Source: Ipomoea triloba
Lineage: Eukaryota > Streptophyta > Magnoliopsida > Solanales > Convolvulaceae
Length of the DNA: 64,000 bases
Assembly (NCBI RefSeq): GCF_003576645.1
Contig: NC_044925.1
Location: 312,522-376,521, forward strand
Direction of reading: 5' to 3'
In this document: piece after piece, positions 36,061 to 48,929 of the stretch
Layout of the letters: every line of letters begins with the position of its first letter
Numbering within the stretch: position 1 is the stretch's first letter
Notes under the pieces: model-generated
The model's input: the letters and a program-made list of their open reading frames with translations, nothing else
Database searches by the model: none
Told to the model about the DNA's origin: nothing
Translations under genes and position numbers: made by a program

Positions 36061-36134
36061 CGATATTGCCTCTCTCTCTTCATACCTCCTCTCTGCGGTG
36101 GGCTAGGGTTTTGCGTTCTAATCTAGGGTTTCAG

Positions 36135-36496
36135 GTGAACAACTTTATTCCTCTCTTTTGCTCAATCCTTTGTTTTTTGTGTGTGTATAATGGATCTGTG
36201 TATATACGCGTGATGTTGAATGATGAATCTATGCTTGTTTGTACCATTGTCTTTCTCTAGATGATGAAGCTATTTTCAAATCCTCAGAGCAAGATCTGTT
36301 CCTTTTTTTTTTTTTTTTTTAATAATAATAATTTATTTTTAAAATTTGTGGTTGGATGTAAGAAGTTCAGGCTTCTAGGATGGTGTATGTGTTGGTTTGT
36401 TTACCCACACGCCTTTCGTCGATGCTTATGCTGAATATAATTTGCTTCGTGAATTTGGAAATTCTAAACATAGCTAATTGGGTTGTATTTGTGTAG
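36135..36496 (+). other. Probable 5' UTR intron of RSZ22
   Basis: A CAG/GTGAAC donor at 36134/36135 follows a leader-like 'CTAGGGTTTC' stretch. A TGTGTAG acceptor ends at 36496, 13 bp before the ATG. Leader introns are common in SR protein genes. Confidence 0.5.
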
Positions 36497-36509
36497 GTGC
36501 TTATTCGTG

Positions 36510-39137
36510 ATGTCAAGAGTATATGTTGGAAATTTGGACCCTAGGGTCACTGAACGAGATCTTGAAGATGAGTTCCGTACCTTTGGAGTGATAAGAAGGT
36601 ATAAAAATTAGCTGAGCTTGTGTTTGTTTTTTCTCATTCAAATGTTTCATCTTTCTGGCTATTTTGAAGTTCCTGTCTTTATGCTTACATCTATGTATAT
36701 GAGTATATCCATAAATTAGCCCATAGATAACTACTTGGGGTTCCACAATAGAGTGTTTCACTGACTTGTCAGCATGGTTTGTAGTTTGACAATTTTAATG
36801 AGACTATTTTCAACATTCAATCAAATAACACATCTAAATAAATTAAATAATAATAATTCACATGTCATAACAGTATAAGAATACACAAATATGAAATACT
36901 CAAATGCTTCAATCATCCAAAGATTCAAAGTATCAAACTATCAAAAATAACTTATAAATCAGATGAAATTGGCTGAATTTGGCCGAAATAGGCTGACTGG
37001 GCCGAGTTGGCCGACTAGGCCAATTTCGCTGCCTAGCTGGCTGAGCGAATTTTTTCCGCCTAGCAGTGAAAACAGAACGGCCTAGGGGTGGCTGATTTTT
37101 ACAACAGTGCATGTTAGTTTACGTTTTAGAAGCGAAAGATTGAGGCTTCTATATGCTTGTGCATATTTATGTGTTTGTGTGAGTCTGAATGTGATTGCAT
37201 ATCACAAAAACTTTGTGTATTGCCAGAAGAATTAATTATTGTGGAATGGACCTATTTGTATTTGCTACATTGATAATGGTATTTATTTCCTTGGGTTGAG
37301 ATATATCTGTTTCTAAAATGATGTTGCTCACTACACACATTTAAATTAATCACATCGAAAATGTTCTTTGCTGTACTATTCTCCCATGTATAAAATGTAA
37401 AAGGACATCTCTTATTTTGCTGAACACAAATCACCATCAAAATTTGCTTGAGAATACTTCCCCTATAAATACTTCAGCCATTTTATCTAATTAAGACAAT
37501 TTTCTTGCAGTGTTTGGGTTGCAAGAAGGCCACCTGGCTATGCTTTTATCGATTTTGATGACCGAAGAGATGCACAGGATGCAATCCGGGAATTGGATGG
37601 TATGAGCTTTGATTTCCTGGAAAGCACTTATAAAATTATTTGTATCTAAGATCTTATGAACACTTATTCGTATATATGATTACTTCATTTTTTCCTGATG
37701 ACAGATAAATTGGCAACAAAACTATGTTTAAACTTCAGTCAAATAGACCTTCAATTTGTTCATTTTTAAAGATTTTTCTGTTATCAATAAAATTTGTTTT
37801 GTTGCTGATCTCTATTTGTTACATGTGTCATTTTGATTTGGCATACATTATCCTTTCTATTATCTGAGGTAGGTAAGAATGGTTGGAGAGTTGAACTCTC
37901 TCACAATTCCAGAGGTGGAGGTGGGGGACGTGGAGGAGGGCGTGGTCGCTCTGGTGGTTCTGACTTGAAGTGCTATGAATGTGGCGAAGCTGGTCATTTT
38001 GCGCGTGAGTGCCGGCTCCGTGGGGGTGGGGGTGCAGGAAGGCGTCGCAGTCGCAGCCCACCTAGATATAGGAGGAGCCCAAGTTATGGTCGAAGGTGAG
38101 AATCAAGAATACATATGAAGCACTTAGAACGTTATTTTTGTGTATATTAGCTGGGGCATAGTTATAATTTATAGTAATGGAATTATGCTTCATAACTTGC
38201 AGTTGGAAATGTTTTCATCTGTATATACTTTTCTTGATATTGTTGTATACCTTGGCAGGAGTTACAGTCCTCGTGGTCGTTCCCCTCGTCGTCGCAGTGT
38301 GTCTCCTCGTGGCCGTAGCTACAGCCGATCTCCTTACCGTGGACGAGATGAAGTTGCCTATGCTAACGGGTGAAAAATCTATTAAATACTTTTACAAAAC
38401 TATTTTCTTGGATTTTTGCACTATAGTTAAATTATGATGATTTATTGTCTTTGTCACTTGGCAAAATTTTATGCCATGTAATAGTCAAATTTCTTGCAAG
38501 TGGGGTCCCTATGGCATTATTGAGCTTAAAATTTTACTCCCCATGTCCCATTTTACTTATCTACTATTCATTTGTCATACCAACTCTTTTCTTCTTCGCA
38601 TATGTTCTTTAATTTTTTTAAAATAATTTTCATTAGTACTTTTACTGTAGTTTCTATATATATAAATTTTATATACTAATAATTATACTAAATATTACTC
38701 AAAATTGAATTGTACATAACTTGAGTCTAGCCTTATTAATTGAACTAGACACATTAAATAGGATGAACGGAGTAATATTTTATGTATTCTTCTTGTACTT
38801 CTTGCATTTTAAAACTATCTAAAGAGTGCATTAGTGGTTGAGCCAAACAAGCCAACAAGTTGAGTGTGTTCTTTAAAAGCTTCTTATTCAACAATCAAGA
38901 AGCAATTAGGCCACCTGAACAAGGTCTTAAATGTTCTTTGAATTGTTTGATTGGAATTGGTATTACTAGGAAGGTTGAAGTAATTCAAACCTTTTATGGA
39001 GTACTATTTTTAAAGGCTGTAATTATAATTTGCACTTTTCAAAAAAAAATAATTTGCACTTTTCATCTTTTTACATATATTTTTGTGGTCATATTTGCAG
39101 AAATGGTATCAGAGAACGACACAGAAGCAGGAGCTGA
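36510..39137 (+). CDS. RSZ22: Serine/arginine-rich splicing factor with zinc knuckle (RSZ22 type)
   Basis: Nuclear pre-mRNA splicing factor, plant homologue of human SRSF7/9G8. Five coding exons, 36510-36598, 37511-37599, 37873-38095, 38259-38369 and 39101-39137, join to 182 aa (Arabidopsis RSZ21/22: 187-200). The RRM spans about residues 1-72, with RNP2 VYVGNL and RNP1 GYAFIDF. A Gly/Arg hinge is followed by the CCHC zinc knuckle [14 protein letters not shown], then an RS domain ([37 protein letters not shown]) ending HRSRS. A stop follows at once if the last intron is retained, so an alternative C-terminus ending ANG is possible. Intron 1 is long (912 bp) and includes a repeat-like GC-rich patch. 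Confidence 0.95.
36780..37110. repeat. Repeat-like segment in RSZ22 intron 1
   Basis: An AT-rich part is followed by a patch rich in GGCCGA/GGCTGA and CTAGGC words (36965-37090), unlike the rest of the intron. It may be a transposon fragment; no ends were identified. Confidence 0.35.
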
Positions 39138-40333
39138 AGCAATGGAGTATTGTTTCCAGATGCATTGCTGAACATTTGGAATTGTGTTTTTACTTAGCTT
39201 GAACTAGATCACAACTATGTAAGTGGGGCCACCATTTTGCTTCAACTGCTGGATTTGGTTAAGTTTTCCTTTCTTTTGATACTAAATGTATTGGCTTCAT
39301 AGTATATGTTCCTTGCTGAACTTAGTATCTAGTTACTGTTGCTTTGAATTTATAGACGATTGGATCTATGGTAGGTAATATTTTATTGAGAAGAATATAT
39401 CTCTAAAGACACTGCTAAATGTTTTTCTGTTTTTGTGCCGAGGTGTCGTCCTGGTACTACTGCTTCATTGGTTTGGTTTCTGCTTCTACACTCCGTGGTT
39501 TTGTTCTTCTCTGCCCTGCTGTGGGATCTTCAATTTGAATGATTGTGGACCCCAGCTGGCTACTTCGCTAGAAGCTTCTATTTGTTTGAATCTCTGCAGC
39601 TATGATGCGTCTCACCTCAAATCATAGTGGTATTTCTTTAACATATTAAGGATGAGGAACAGCTTCAAACACTTCTGGCAGGTATTTAATCTGTTCCAGA
39701 GATGTTGGGGAATTAATCTTGTCCTTAATCCACATTGAGATTCATACTCCAATTGAGTTGCTATGTCTGGGATCCTAAACTCCAATAGTAGTGAGAAGTT
39801 CGCATTGGATTAAGTGCCTATATAGAATTATTTTAAACCACACCTACTCAATTATTTTTTCTATTAGTGCTGCATCTCTTTTAAAAAAAAGTTTGGTTTT
39901 GTTGGGTATTCATTTGCATATTTTCCAGGAGAAAAATGATTTAACAAATAGCAGTTAAAATATGCAGGATAAATTTTATTTTCCCATCACAGGGGGATAA
40001 TGCCTTCTCCTTTTTTATTTGCTTACCCCCTACTCTACCTTGATTAGAGACATTTAAAAGATCCAAACATATCTAAAATATGCCATTTAGATTTGATCTC
40101 CTTATTAGTTGGTAGTGCTTACCATAATTGTAAGGTGGAATTTTTATTGGTAATTAAGAGTGTTTTATTCTCCATTATTTGTCGCTATAGTATGGGTGGG
40201 CTGTGTTCATGTTGTGCAGTGCATAGAAAATGGAATTAGAGTAGTGAATTGGTCCCTATTTGCCTTCAAGTGAAGAGCTTGCTTGACTTACTCCAATCAT
40301 TTTTTCATCAAGTGGATTGAGACACGCCTTCAT

Positions 40334-40484
40334 ATCCAAGAACAGGGCTGGTTCTGGTATAATGCATTTTTGCCTGTTGTAACTAGTGAATTCTGTTACT
40401 ACTATGGAATCCAAGAACAGGGCTCGGTATGGCATAACCCCTATTATGCTTGTCATCACTTGTGAATTCTGTTGCTCCGTTGGA
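40334..40484. repeat. Imperfect 75-bp tandem duplication
   Basis: Both copies begin ATCCAAGAACAGGGCT (40334 and 40409) and end near GTGAATTCTGTT...TTGGA. They are diverged, so the event is old. Confidence 0.7.
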
Positions 40485-41383
40485 ATCCTTCACCAAATAG
40501 CCTTGTATAGCTTCTAGTCATTATTATTAGTCTTTTTTAAACCGCTACAACCATCGACTCTTGTATTCATTTCAGTTAGTTTTTATCATGAGTAAAAAAA
40601 AATTACCTGCCTGTATGAACTTGGCTGGGCATGTTTTCTTAGGCTGCTCAACCCTTTTGACCAATTGCACATTACATGCGTGAACATGAACATGTGAGCC
40701 TCTCTTGGTCTCATATAATGTTAATTGTATGCTTGAAATGTTCTTATGGCGTTTTGCCCTAAAAATTCTGCCTCCACTTGACCCTTGTACTTGCAGAACT
40801 GAATTGAAGCATGCATGTACCTTTTTGGGGACATGTGATTGTTTTATATTTTCACAGTTTTGGGAAACAAACTGACATTCTTAGGCTTCTGCTTGAGGAT
40901 AGGATAATCATTTTCACCTCTTTGAAAGTTGTGTTTCACAGCCTCGAGGGAAAACTTTATTAGATAATGTCAACATGTGACTGGGCGTTTAGATACGATT
41001 ATGTCAAATAGTTGGGCTAGTCAAAGTTAACAACTTAAGTGTTACACATGCATATATTACTCAATATTGCATACGTTTCTTGACATATAGTGTAAAGCAA
41101 CTCCAAAGCAATGAAATTCAATTCCAAAATAATTTGAGATGAATGTAGTCTCTTATACACTAATAGTATTTGTAGAATTGTAGTAACATAACTGTAATTT
41201 CCTCTATTCTCAAGCAGAACGAGCTTTTTTCACGCTAAAAGAATAAAAAAATTCTTAGTGATCTTCTGACAACGTCACCGGAGACTAAACTCTGGTCGAG
41301 TGCCTAAAAATAATTACTCCGTATTTTTAATCTTCAAATAGTTTAAGCAAATAAACTATTTTTAAAGAATTAAGTTAATTAAC

Positions 41384-41509
41384 TATGTACTGTAAATTAC
41401 AAAGTTACAAATTTAACTCTGAAACAAGAGATATTCAATACACACATATGTACTGTAAATTACAAAGTTACAAATTTAACTCTGAAACAAGAGATATTCA
41501 ATACACACA
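41384..41509. repeat. Perfect or near-perfect 63-bp tandem duplication
   Basis: The unit starting TATGTACTGTAAATTAC is present at 41384 and 41447 with no difference that I can see, about 200 bp upstream of the fibrillin ATG. Confidence 0.85.
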
Positions 41510-41713
41510 TTTGAAGTGATTGTAATTTATATATCTTTCCATTGGAACAAAAAAAAAAAAAGTTTGATCCTAAATGTTACACGGTTGATCACTTGATCCT
41601 TGATGGTATAGGTCCCATTTGTGATTTCCCAAATCCACGTGGGTGGCTGAGAGGTGAGAATACAGCATTCATCAAAAACCCCACCAATGCTCTAAGCTCC
41701 GGAGCCATCAGCC

Positions 41714-44014
41714 ATGGCCTCCATCTCCCTCCTCACTACTACTGCGCCACCTCTCTTCCTCCCAATTCCCTCGCCTTCCGCTTCTCCCATCAGGATTTCG
41801 CATTCGCTTCCACTCCACCACCACAAGAAGCTCCGCACGCGCCTAACACTCCACGCTTCTGCAGTTTCCGCACCCTCGCTGCCCAAACCCGATGATCTCG
41901 TCAATGCTCTTCTTTCTAAGGTACTCAGCCATCTGCTTATACTTCCCAGGAAAACTTCACCATGATTTGCCCTCCACCTGTCAGACCGGGGTGTGGGGCC
42001 CGCTTTTTGTGGGCAAGTGTTTATTAACCATTTTAATTTAACTAGGTTGTGCAAACAGATAGAGGAGTTTTGTTGACCACAGAAGAGCATGGAAAGGTGG
42101 CTGAGATGGCTAGTGATTTGGAGAGCTTCTGTGTTGATGAACCTGTTAAGTGCCCTCTAATATTTGGAGGTGATCCTTTCATTACATTTACTACTATGTG
42201 AGATGATACTTGCAATTCTTGAAACTCCTGTACTGCTGTGCCTGGATCTTAATTTTGTTTGCTAACTCATTCTTGTTGGGATTTCATGAGTAATTACAGA
42301 AACTTTTGAATTATGGTATGCAATTGATGTAACTGTACTTTTTCGTAATGCAAATAATGTAAAATGAATTAATAAACCTTGTTAAAGTTCCCGTTCTTTG
42401 GAAACCAGTGTCCCATTCGTGTCCACATACAGCACTATATGTGTCCATTTATGTATCATCACCTCTGTTCTCTGCTATGTGATTCTATTAAAGGTGCGGG
42501 TGTGTATTAGTGTATATGTGTGTTTATTCATAACTTAAGTACGAATTCCCGTTCAATCAGTTGTAATTACATTGAAAAATAAGGGAGAAACATATGGCTT
42601 TATAAGATCATGGGTTAGACTAGCTAATTGATTGGATTCAATTTTTAGTGTGGTTTGGCCTACGTGCATTACAACCTAGTTCGGCCCAATCTTAGATTTT
42701 TTTTTATCTGCTATGTGATTCTATTGTAGGTGTGGGTGTGTATGTGTGTGTTTATTCATAAATCATAACATAAGTATGAATTCTCGTGCAATCAGTTGTA
42801 ATTCTATTTTCCAAACAATGATGAATTCAATATAAGTTGGATTTTGTCTGTTGCCAATTCAAGCCCTATGTTAATCTCAACTCTTTGTCTCGCGGAAGAA
42901 CTTTGGATGAGCCAATGAGCTGAAGTGCTTTTCTATATACATGGATTCAGCACTAAAATGCTGATCACTTCTTGTTTTCTGAAAATTTGTCATTCTTTTA
43001 ATTACTATTCATTTGTGGGTTTATACTTGATTTCAGAAATTTAAAGGACTATTATTAATTACAGAAATTCCTTACAGAATGGGATGTAGTCTACTGCTCA
43101 AATCCCACATCACCAGGCGGTCTCTATAGGAGTGCAATTGGTCGCCTTTTCTTCAAAACCAAAGAAATGATTCAGGTTCTTGAAGCCCCTGACACCGTGA
43201 GAAACAAAGTCTCGTTCTCTCTTTTTGGATTCCTTGATGGAGAAGTTTCTTTGAAAGGTACCTTAATAATGGGGCAAAACTATTATTCTCTTTATTGTCT
43301 GCTTGCTCGGTTTGGGTTCATATTTTTTTTTCCTCACATTTTATCATTTCTTTCATGCCCCAAGAAATGTCATCCCTTCTATCTTTAACTGTCTAGCGTC
43401 ACACTTTTACTATAAACTAAACTATTTAATTGTGGATTATCAGATATTCCTAGAACCCAAGTTTCCACTGATTTCGAACTTGTTTATGTTGGAAGTAAAT
43501 TTTCCCATTCCCGTCAACCTGACACTTTGTTTATGTTAATCCAAGCTCTTAGATCACGCTTTCTCAGAAGGGTGAGATCATAAAGTTCTATCTCTTCATT
43601 GGTGCATTGCAATGCATTTCGGGTCAGGGTTCATGTTTGCATAACCTGCGATGCATGCCATGTTAAAAACGGAGTATTAGCATTCGCTTCTTAACAACTA
43701 TTGCAGCTTTGATTGTTGATTATTTGTATTTGATTACACTATGGTGCCAACAACAAAAAGCTGTTTCGATCCCTTATTTGACCCCTTCAATTCAGTGATA
43801 ACATTTCTTGTAATCAGGGAAATTGAATGTTCTTGATGAAAAATGGATTCAAGTGGTGTTCGAGTCACCCGAAATTAAGATAGGTGGGTTAGAAACGCGA
43901 TATGGTGGCGAGAGTGAAGTTAAACTGGAGATCATATACATTGATGAGAAGATGAGGCTGGGAAAGGGCTCTAGAGGTTCATTATTTGTTTTCCAGCGAC
44001 GAGGTACCTTTTAA
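41714..44014 (+). CDS. FBN6: Plastid lipid-associated protein / fibrillin (FBN6, PAP8 type)
   Basis: Fibrillins are plastid lipid-binding proteins associated with thylakoids, envelope and plastoglobules. Four exons, 41714-41920, 42046-42169, 43078-43257 and 43818-44014, join with GT-AG introns to 235 aa, matching the Arabidopsis PAP8 length (about 239). Residues 1-50 form a Ser/Pro/His-rich chloroplast transit peptide. The PAP/fibrillin domain shows QTDRGVLLTTEEHGKVAEMA, EWDVVYCSNPTSPGGLYRS, GRLFFKTKEMIQVLEAPD, NKVSFSLFGFLDGEVSLKGK and KWIQVVFESPEIKIG, ending RGSLFVFQRRGTF. The resemblance to PAP8 is close from memory. Intron 2 carries a ~95-bp direct duplication. Confidence 0.92.
42472..42803. 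repeat. Dispersed ~95-bp direct duplication in FBN6 intron 2
   Basis: 42472-42569 and 42708-42803 both run from CTGCTATGTGATTCTATT to CAATCAGTTGTAATT. They are diverged by several substitutions and an indel. Confidence 0.7.
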
Positions 44015-46380
44015 ATCTTCATATTGTACAAGTAAACCCTTGTATTGTATGTACAACAAACTTATCCAAGAAAAATCATTATATAGTTTTCTAGCTTATA
44101 CATTTTGTGGTGATAGTTACATGAACCCTTTTAATATAATGATGTTCAAGTTTCTAATATGTCAATGTTCAAATGGTAATCATCCTAACTTTTAACTCCC
44201 TGCTACTTGATGTGACGACTAATCATTAGTGTTGCAGGTCATTTTTTAATCCCTTCTGATTGGTGAGGCTCGACTAGCTAACATATTACTTTATTGGGGG
44301 GTGCCTTGGCGTTTTCCTATATAATATTAGTATACTAAGATCTCGATAATAAAAAGAGATGAAACTTGCTCTATGACTCTAGTCGATAAAGGATCACATA
44401 AAAGTACACTAGCTTAAGTTGTCATGAATGATCGACTAAAAATGCTAATAGACAAGTCCCTGTGAATAATTACCAAACTAATTTTCTGACTAATTTGGTT
44501 GGGTGCATACAAAAGTATGTACGGAGTAGTGTTTAAGCATTTATGGTATGATAGATACACTACAACTATGGAGTATTTTGTAATTGGTATAGTGGCAGTT
44601 AGTATACACTAGTACAAGTTTGAACTTTAAGTACTACCTAACATTTGGTAACATTAAACATTTTCCATTAGGTACAGCTTGACTTGGTAAGTAGTAGATG
44701 TCCAGGTTCAATGAATGCAAGCTATAAACAAAAAATCTATTTTATTGATTTTTTTTTTTTGAAAATAAATCTATTTTATTGATAAGCATTCAAAAATTGA
44801 AAAACTTTAGAAATATTTGACCTTAAAATATATTTTTTTACAGTTAAAAAATTCTTTATCAAATAAAAATGCTCTATAAAATTTTGTTGAAAGCAAACCA
44901 TGAAAATTCATTCATTCAAATTCAAAACAAGGACATTTAAAAGGAGCGAAGGAGGTGAGTTCCATCATTCTTTACGAGCAACAACATCTAAAGCTTTTCT
45001 GACTAGTAAATGAACAGTTTTATTTATAAACCGTTTAGCAAACACAAAGCTAACTTTTGAAAAACTTTTATAGCTAAGTCTTTAATATCCTCAATGATAA
45101 ATCAAGAGAAGAATGACAACGGCCCTGTTTGGTAAATGGCTGCTGGCTGATTGGGTTGGCTGTTGGGGTTAGAAGGTATGATTTGTTGATAATATTAGCT
45201 GATTGTAGAAAGTTGTTTAATAAATTGGCTGTTAGCTGATAGTTATTTGGTATAATTTCTTTTCTCAAAAAGCTAATTGAAAAGGCTGCTTTGAGTAGCA
45301 TTTTGAATTTTAGCATTTTGAAGTTACAAAAAACTTATTAACCAAACAACTAATAGTGGTCAAATAAGCCAAAATTAACTGATAGGCTGATTATTTACCA
45401 AATAGGACCAACAATAATGATTAGTCCTAATGGCTTCATACAAAGTTTTTAGATAATAAAAAATAATGCTTGTGCCTTGTTGGTAATTTATGGGTGTTTT
45501 GTTTGTTTGTTTGTTAATTTAGGTGAGGAGTGAGGAATTCCGAGGTCGTGAAAATTTGCGCTTCACGCGGTCCACACGCATTGAATTTCAGTCCGGTCCC
45601 CAAACGTGTAAGACAAATTTCAAAGATGGACAGCTTTGAGTCCAGGTTCAATGAACCTTCCCACCATATCTTACTCCCAACTCCCAACTTGCCTTTTTAC
45701 TATCCTACCCATAACCCATACATACATCATCATATACCCATACATCATGCTACGGAATATTTCCTATCTATATCCATCGCAAAACGCCAAATACTTCATT
45801 CTATCTGCCCTAATTAATTTTATTTACTTTTTCATTCTATAACACACTTTTGCAAATAATTAGACCAATCCAAATCCAACTACCACTATATTGCTGAAAG
45901 TAAACTTCGAGTGAGATTAGACCAATGTCTTTAAGCATTATTAATTAATATTTATAAGAAACTTAGATTAACTAACCATAATATTTATAAATGAAATGCA
46001 GCCATTTTGTTTTTTATTTTGGTGAAATCATTCATTGAAGTATAAGTTATTAAATTATATTACAATTAATTCAGGTAACTAATTGATCGAAGTAAATGAA
46101 ATTTTATTGCATGTCATATTTTTTTATAAATATTATATAATCTATTTTTATTTATCATTTTTTTTGAATACTATTAACTATAAAACGGTTGATAAAAATC
46201 AACTTCATTCAATAATTACTTACGGAGTTATGGTTAATTGAAGTTATTTGGGTTAAAAAATGGGATAACCCTAATATAATGAACCTTACCATAAATGCAT
46301 TATATATACATAAGATGATGCATACCACACTCGCATGCATGCATGCATGCCAAAATGAGGACAGATCTACCCAATTTCAA
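44015..46380. other. Spacer between FBN6 and GGCT2
   Basis: Apart from the MITE at 45121-45409 nothing is recognised. The short frames here are not supported. Confidence 0.45.
45121..45409. mobile_element. 289-bp MITE
   Basis: Ends GGCCCTGTTTGGTAAAT and ATTTACCAAATAGGACC form inverted repeats with two mismatches, flanked by AAC on both sides (45118-45120 and 45410-45412). A 3-bp duplication suggests PIF/Harbinger, but AAC is not the usual TWA. Internal words (GCTGATTG, AATTGGCTGTTAGCTGATAG) recur in both orientations. Confidence 0.7.
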
Positions 46381-46391
46381 GTCTATAAATA
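46333..46391 (+). promoter_or_regulatory. GGCT2 promoter: CATGCATG cluster and TATA box
   Basis: TATAAATA at 46384-46391 is a good TATA box, placing the start of transcription near 46415-46420. Upstream, GCATGCATGCATGCATGC (46333-46350) gives overlapping RY elements. The ~470-bp leader to the ATG probably contains an intron; a candidate acceptor TTGTAG lies near 46852. Confidence 0.55.
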
Positions 46392-46886
46392 CATTTTCTC
46401 TTCCCAACCTCATCATCATATTCATATTCATATCCCTCTTCCTCCTAGATCCTAAGTTCCCAGAGAGGCGAGGTTCAAGGAGAGAATAAAGCCAAGAAGA
46501 TCACAGGCTTCTATCTCTCTCTCTCCCTCTAGGGTTTGCAGCTTCCATTGATTCTCATTTTAGCATTTTCTCGGTACTCTGCCCAATCTTATTCAGAGAA
46601 CTATATTTGTTGGAAAAAGAACGCATTTTGTTGTTTCAGAAGCCTTCTTGGTGGATATTGGTGAGCTTGCATTGCATTATTTTTTATTTTTTCAATGAAT
46701 TTTATCGGGTCGGGTTCTCGATGGGTTTGGGGATTTAGGGGAAATTTTGATGCTCGGGAGGTGAAATTGGGACCGACATTTACTGTTTCGTGTTCTTGCT
46801 TGCTGTTTGTTCTAATTCGTGGTGTGAATTGAAAAGATTTTGACATTGTAGCTAAATTGGTGGCAGTTTTTTGATTGAGGAAGAAG

Positions 46887-48929
46887 ATGGTGTTCTGGAT
46901 TTTTGGATATGGGTCATTGGTTTGGAACCCTGGGTTCGAGTACGACGAGAAAATCATTGGTTACATCAAGGATTACAGGCGCGTTTTCGATCTTGGTATG
47001 TCCTTTGTAGCACTGATTGTTGCTTTTTGGTGCCATTTCTTTCCACTGTAATCTGATTGTCTTCCTGATATATGCATTTCAGCTTGCATTGACCACAGAG
47101 GCACGCCTGAGCACCCAGCCAGAACTTGCACCTTGGAACAAAGTGAGGGAGCCATATGTGTAAGTGGATATCAGTTGATAGTTCTTACTTTATTTTGCAT
47201 TTGTAAAATTTTTCTTGAATGTGAAAACTTATGAGTTCCTTTTTTTTTTTTTTTATACTGATTACTATATATGTGTTTGCTAGTTCAATTCCCAATCCAG
47301 TGTAGATTCTTTCCCCCCTTTTTTATTTATGGGATATGTCAGTTTTAAGTATTCAATGGTGGATGTTCTACTACTTATCTGCCACTAAATAGTACTTAAA
47401 ACTTACTATGTCCACAAAAGTTATGCTAATATTGTGAAACCTAAATGTTGAAATGTTACCTCACTTAATCTAGCATTTACCATTTTAGATTGGAAACATT
47501 GACAATTGTGGATTGCATTGCCTCATTTGCCCGAGTTATTTACTCTTGGGATGTTGTTCTCACTTTATGTGGTATATCACTAGAGCTAGTACCTTTCTGA
47601 GTTTTCCATATTTTTATGTATTTTACCAGTGGGGTGCTGCCTTTTGCGTTCGAGGAGGGCCAGAGAAGGAAAAGAAGGCAATGGAGGTATGACAGGCCCC
47701 TTATTAAGTGAAAAAATAGTTATTTGATAGCTTTTTGTTGTTTAATTGATCCATTTACCCTGGCATGGTTTTCAAGCAACTTTGGTATTTTCATGATGAG
47801 ATTATTATTTCTGGTTTCATTCATGTATTATGTTTTTTGCTTTTGTAGTATTTGGAGCGAAGAGAATGCGAATATGATCAGAAGTCTTTAATTGACTTTT
47901 TTACGGTAATATGTCTTGAGCTTTTCTCTACTTTCTTGGAATAGCTATTTCAATATGGAGTATAAAACTCAGATATCACCCTAGGTTAACACTATTTAAT
48001 GTATAAAGTTCAAAGAAAAAGATGTTCTCTAAATATTTTAATAGCATACAAATTGCTTAGCTCAGATCTTAATTTGAACTTAAGCTTCCACCTAGTCCTC
48101 CAAGTCGTTTAAATTATGGAAAAACTGAGCACATTTATGGAAGCTTTAATGGTATTGGAAAAAACTGCTAGCAATTCAGTAACTAGTGTACTGTTGTTAG
48201 GATTAAGTTTTGAATAACATGTCTTCTTCTTTTTTCAATTCCAGGAAAAAGACTCTGTTAATCCTGCTTTAACTGGAGTCTTTGTGTAAGTGTTTCTTTG
48301 CTTTTCCGTCAAATATTCTTTGAAATTTGAATGCAGAGAGGAGAATAGCTTGAATGAAGTTCTTACAAATTGGTTGTTGTTTGCAGGTTTATGTCCACTC
48401 CAGACAAAGTGAATAACAAGTACTACCTCGGACCTGCCCCGTTGGAAGATATGGCCAAGTAAGCATCATGCGGTGCTTTTCTCATTTCCTAGTACCTTTT
48501 TCTTCAGTAATTTGCGCTATTGAAAGATTTTAGTTTTATTATTCTAATTTTTCATTTCGTCCCACAGACAAATTGCTACTGCCTTTGGTCCTTGCGGGAA
48601 CAACAGAGAATATATTTTCAAAATGGAGAAAGCCTTGTATGATATTGGTACGCACCTTGGATTTTTTTAATTTTATTTTTCAATTAATGGAGTTGGTAAA
48701 CATTTCTGATTGATGAGTATACATATTTTATATTTAACCAGGCCACGAGGATGACTACATTATAGAACTTGCAAATGAAGTGAGAAAAGCCCTGGGGATT
48801 GCTGGTTCTGGTAGTCCAAAGGAGAAGAAGCTACTCAGCAGTACACATATTCCACTCAAGTCACACTTGTCGCCTGTTAAAGTCTGTCCCTTACCAGAAG
48901 CTGTTCCAGTCGTCGCCATTGATTCTTAA
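46887..48929 (+). CDS. GGCT2: Gamma-glutamylcyclotransferase (ChaC/GGCT2 type)
   Basis: Cytosolic enzyme degrading glutathione to 5-oxoproline and Cys-Gly; plant members act in glutathione turnover and heavy-metal tolerance. Eight exons (46887-46995, 47083-47159, 47630-47686, 47849-47905, 48245-48285, 48387-48458, 48568-48647, 48742-48929) join with GT-AG introns to 226 aa, close to Arabidopsis GGCT2;1/2;2. The N-terminus [17 protein letters not shown] has the substrate-binding YGSL (8-11). [16 protein letters not shown] and [10 protein letters not shown] follow, then YLERREC, whose Glu84 is the likely catalytic acid. [36 protein letters not shown] and [14 protein letters not shown] complete the ChaC fold. 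The short Ser/Pro-rich tail is unconserved. Confidence 0.95.

Larger units (their letters stand above)
39138..41713. other. Spacer between RSZ22 and the fibrillin gene
   Basis: Includes the RSZ22 3' UTR. No gene is recognised. It holds two tandem duplications (40334-40484 and 41384-41509), listed separately. Confidence 0.5.
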
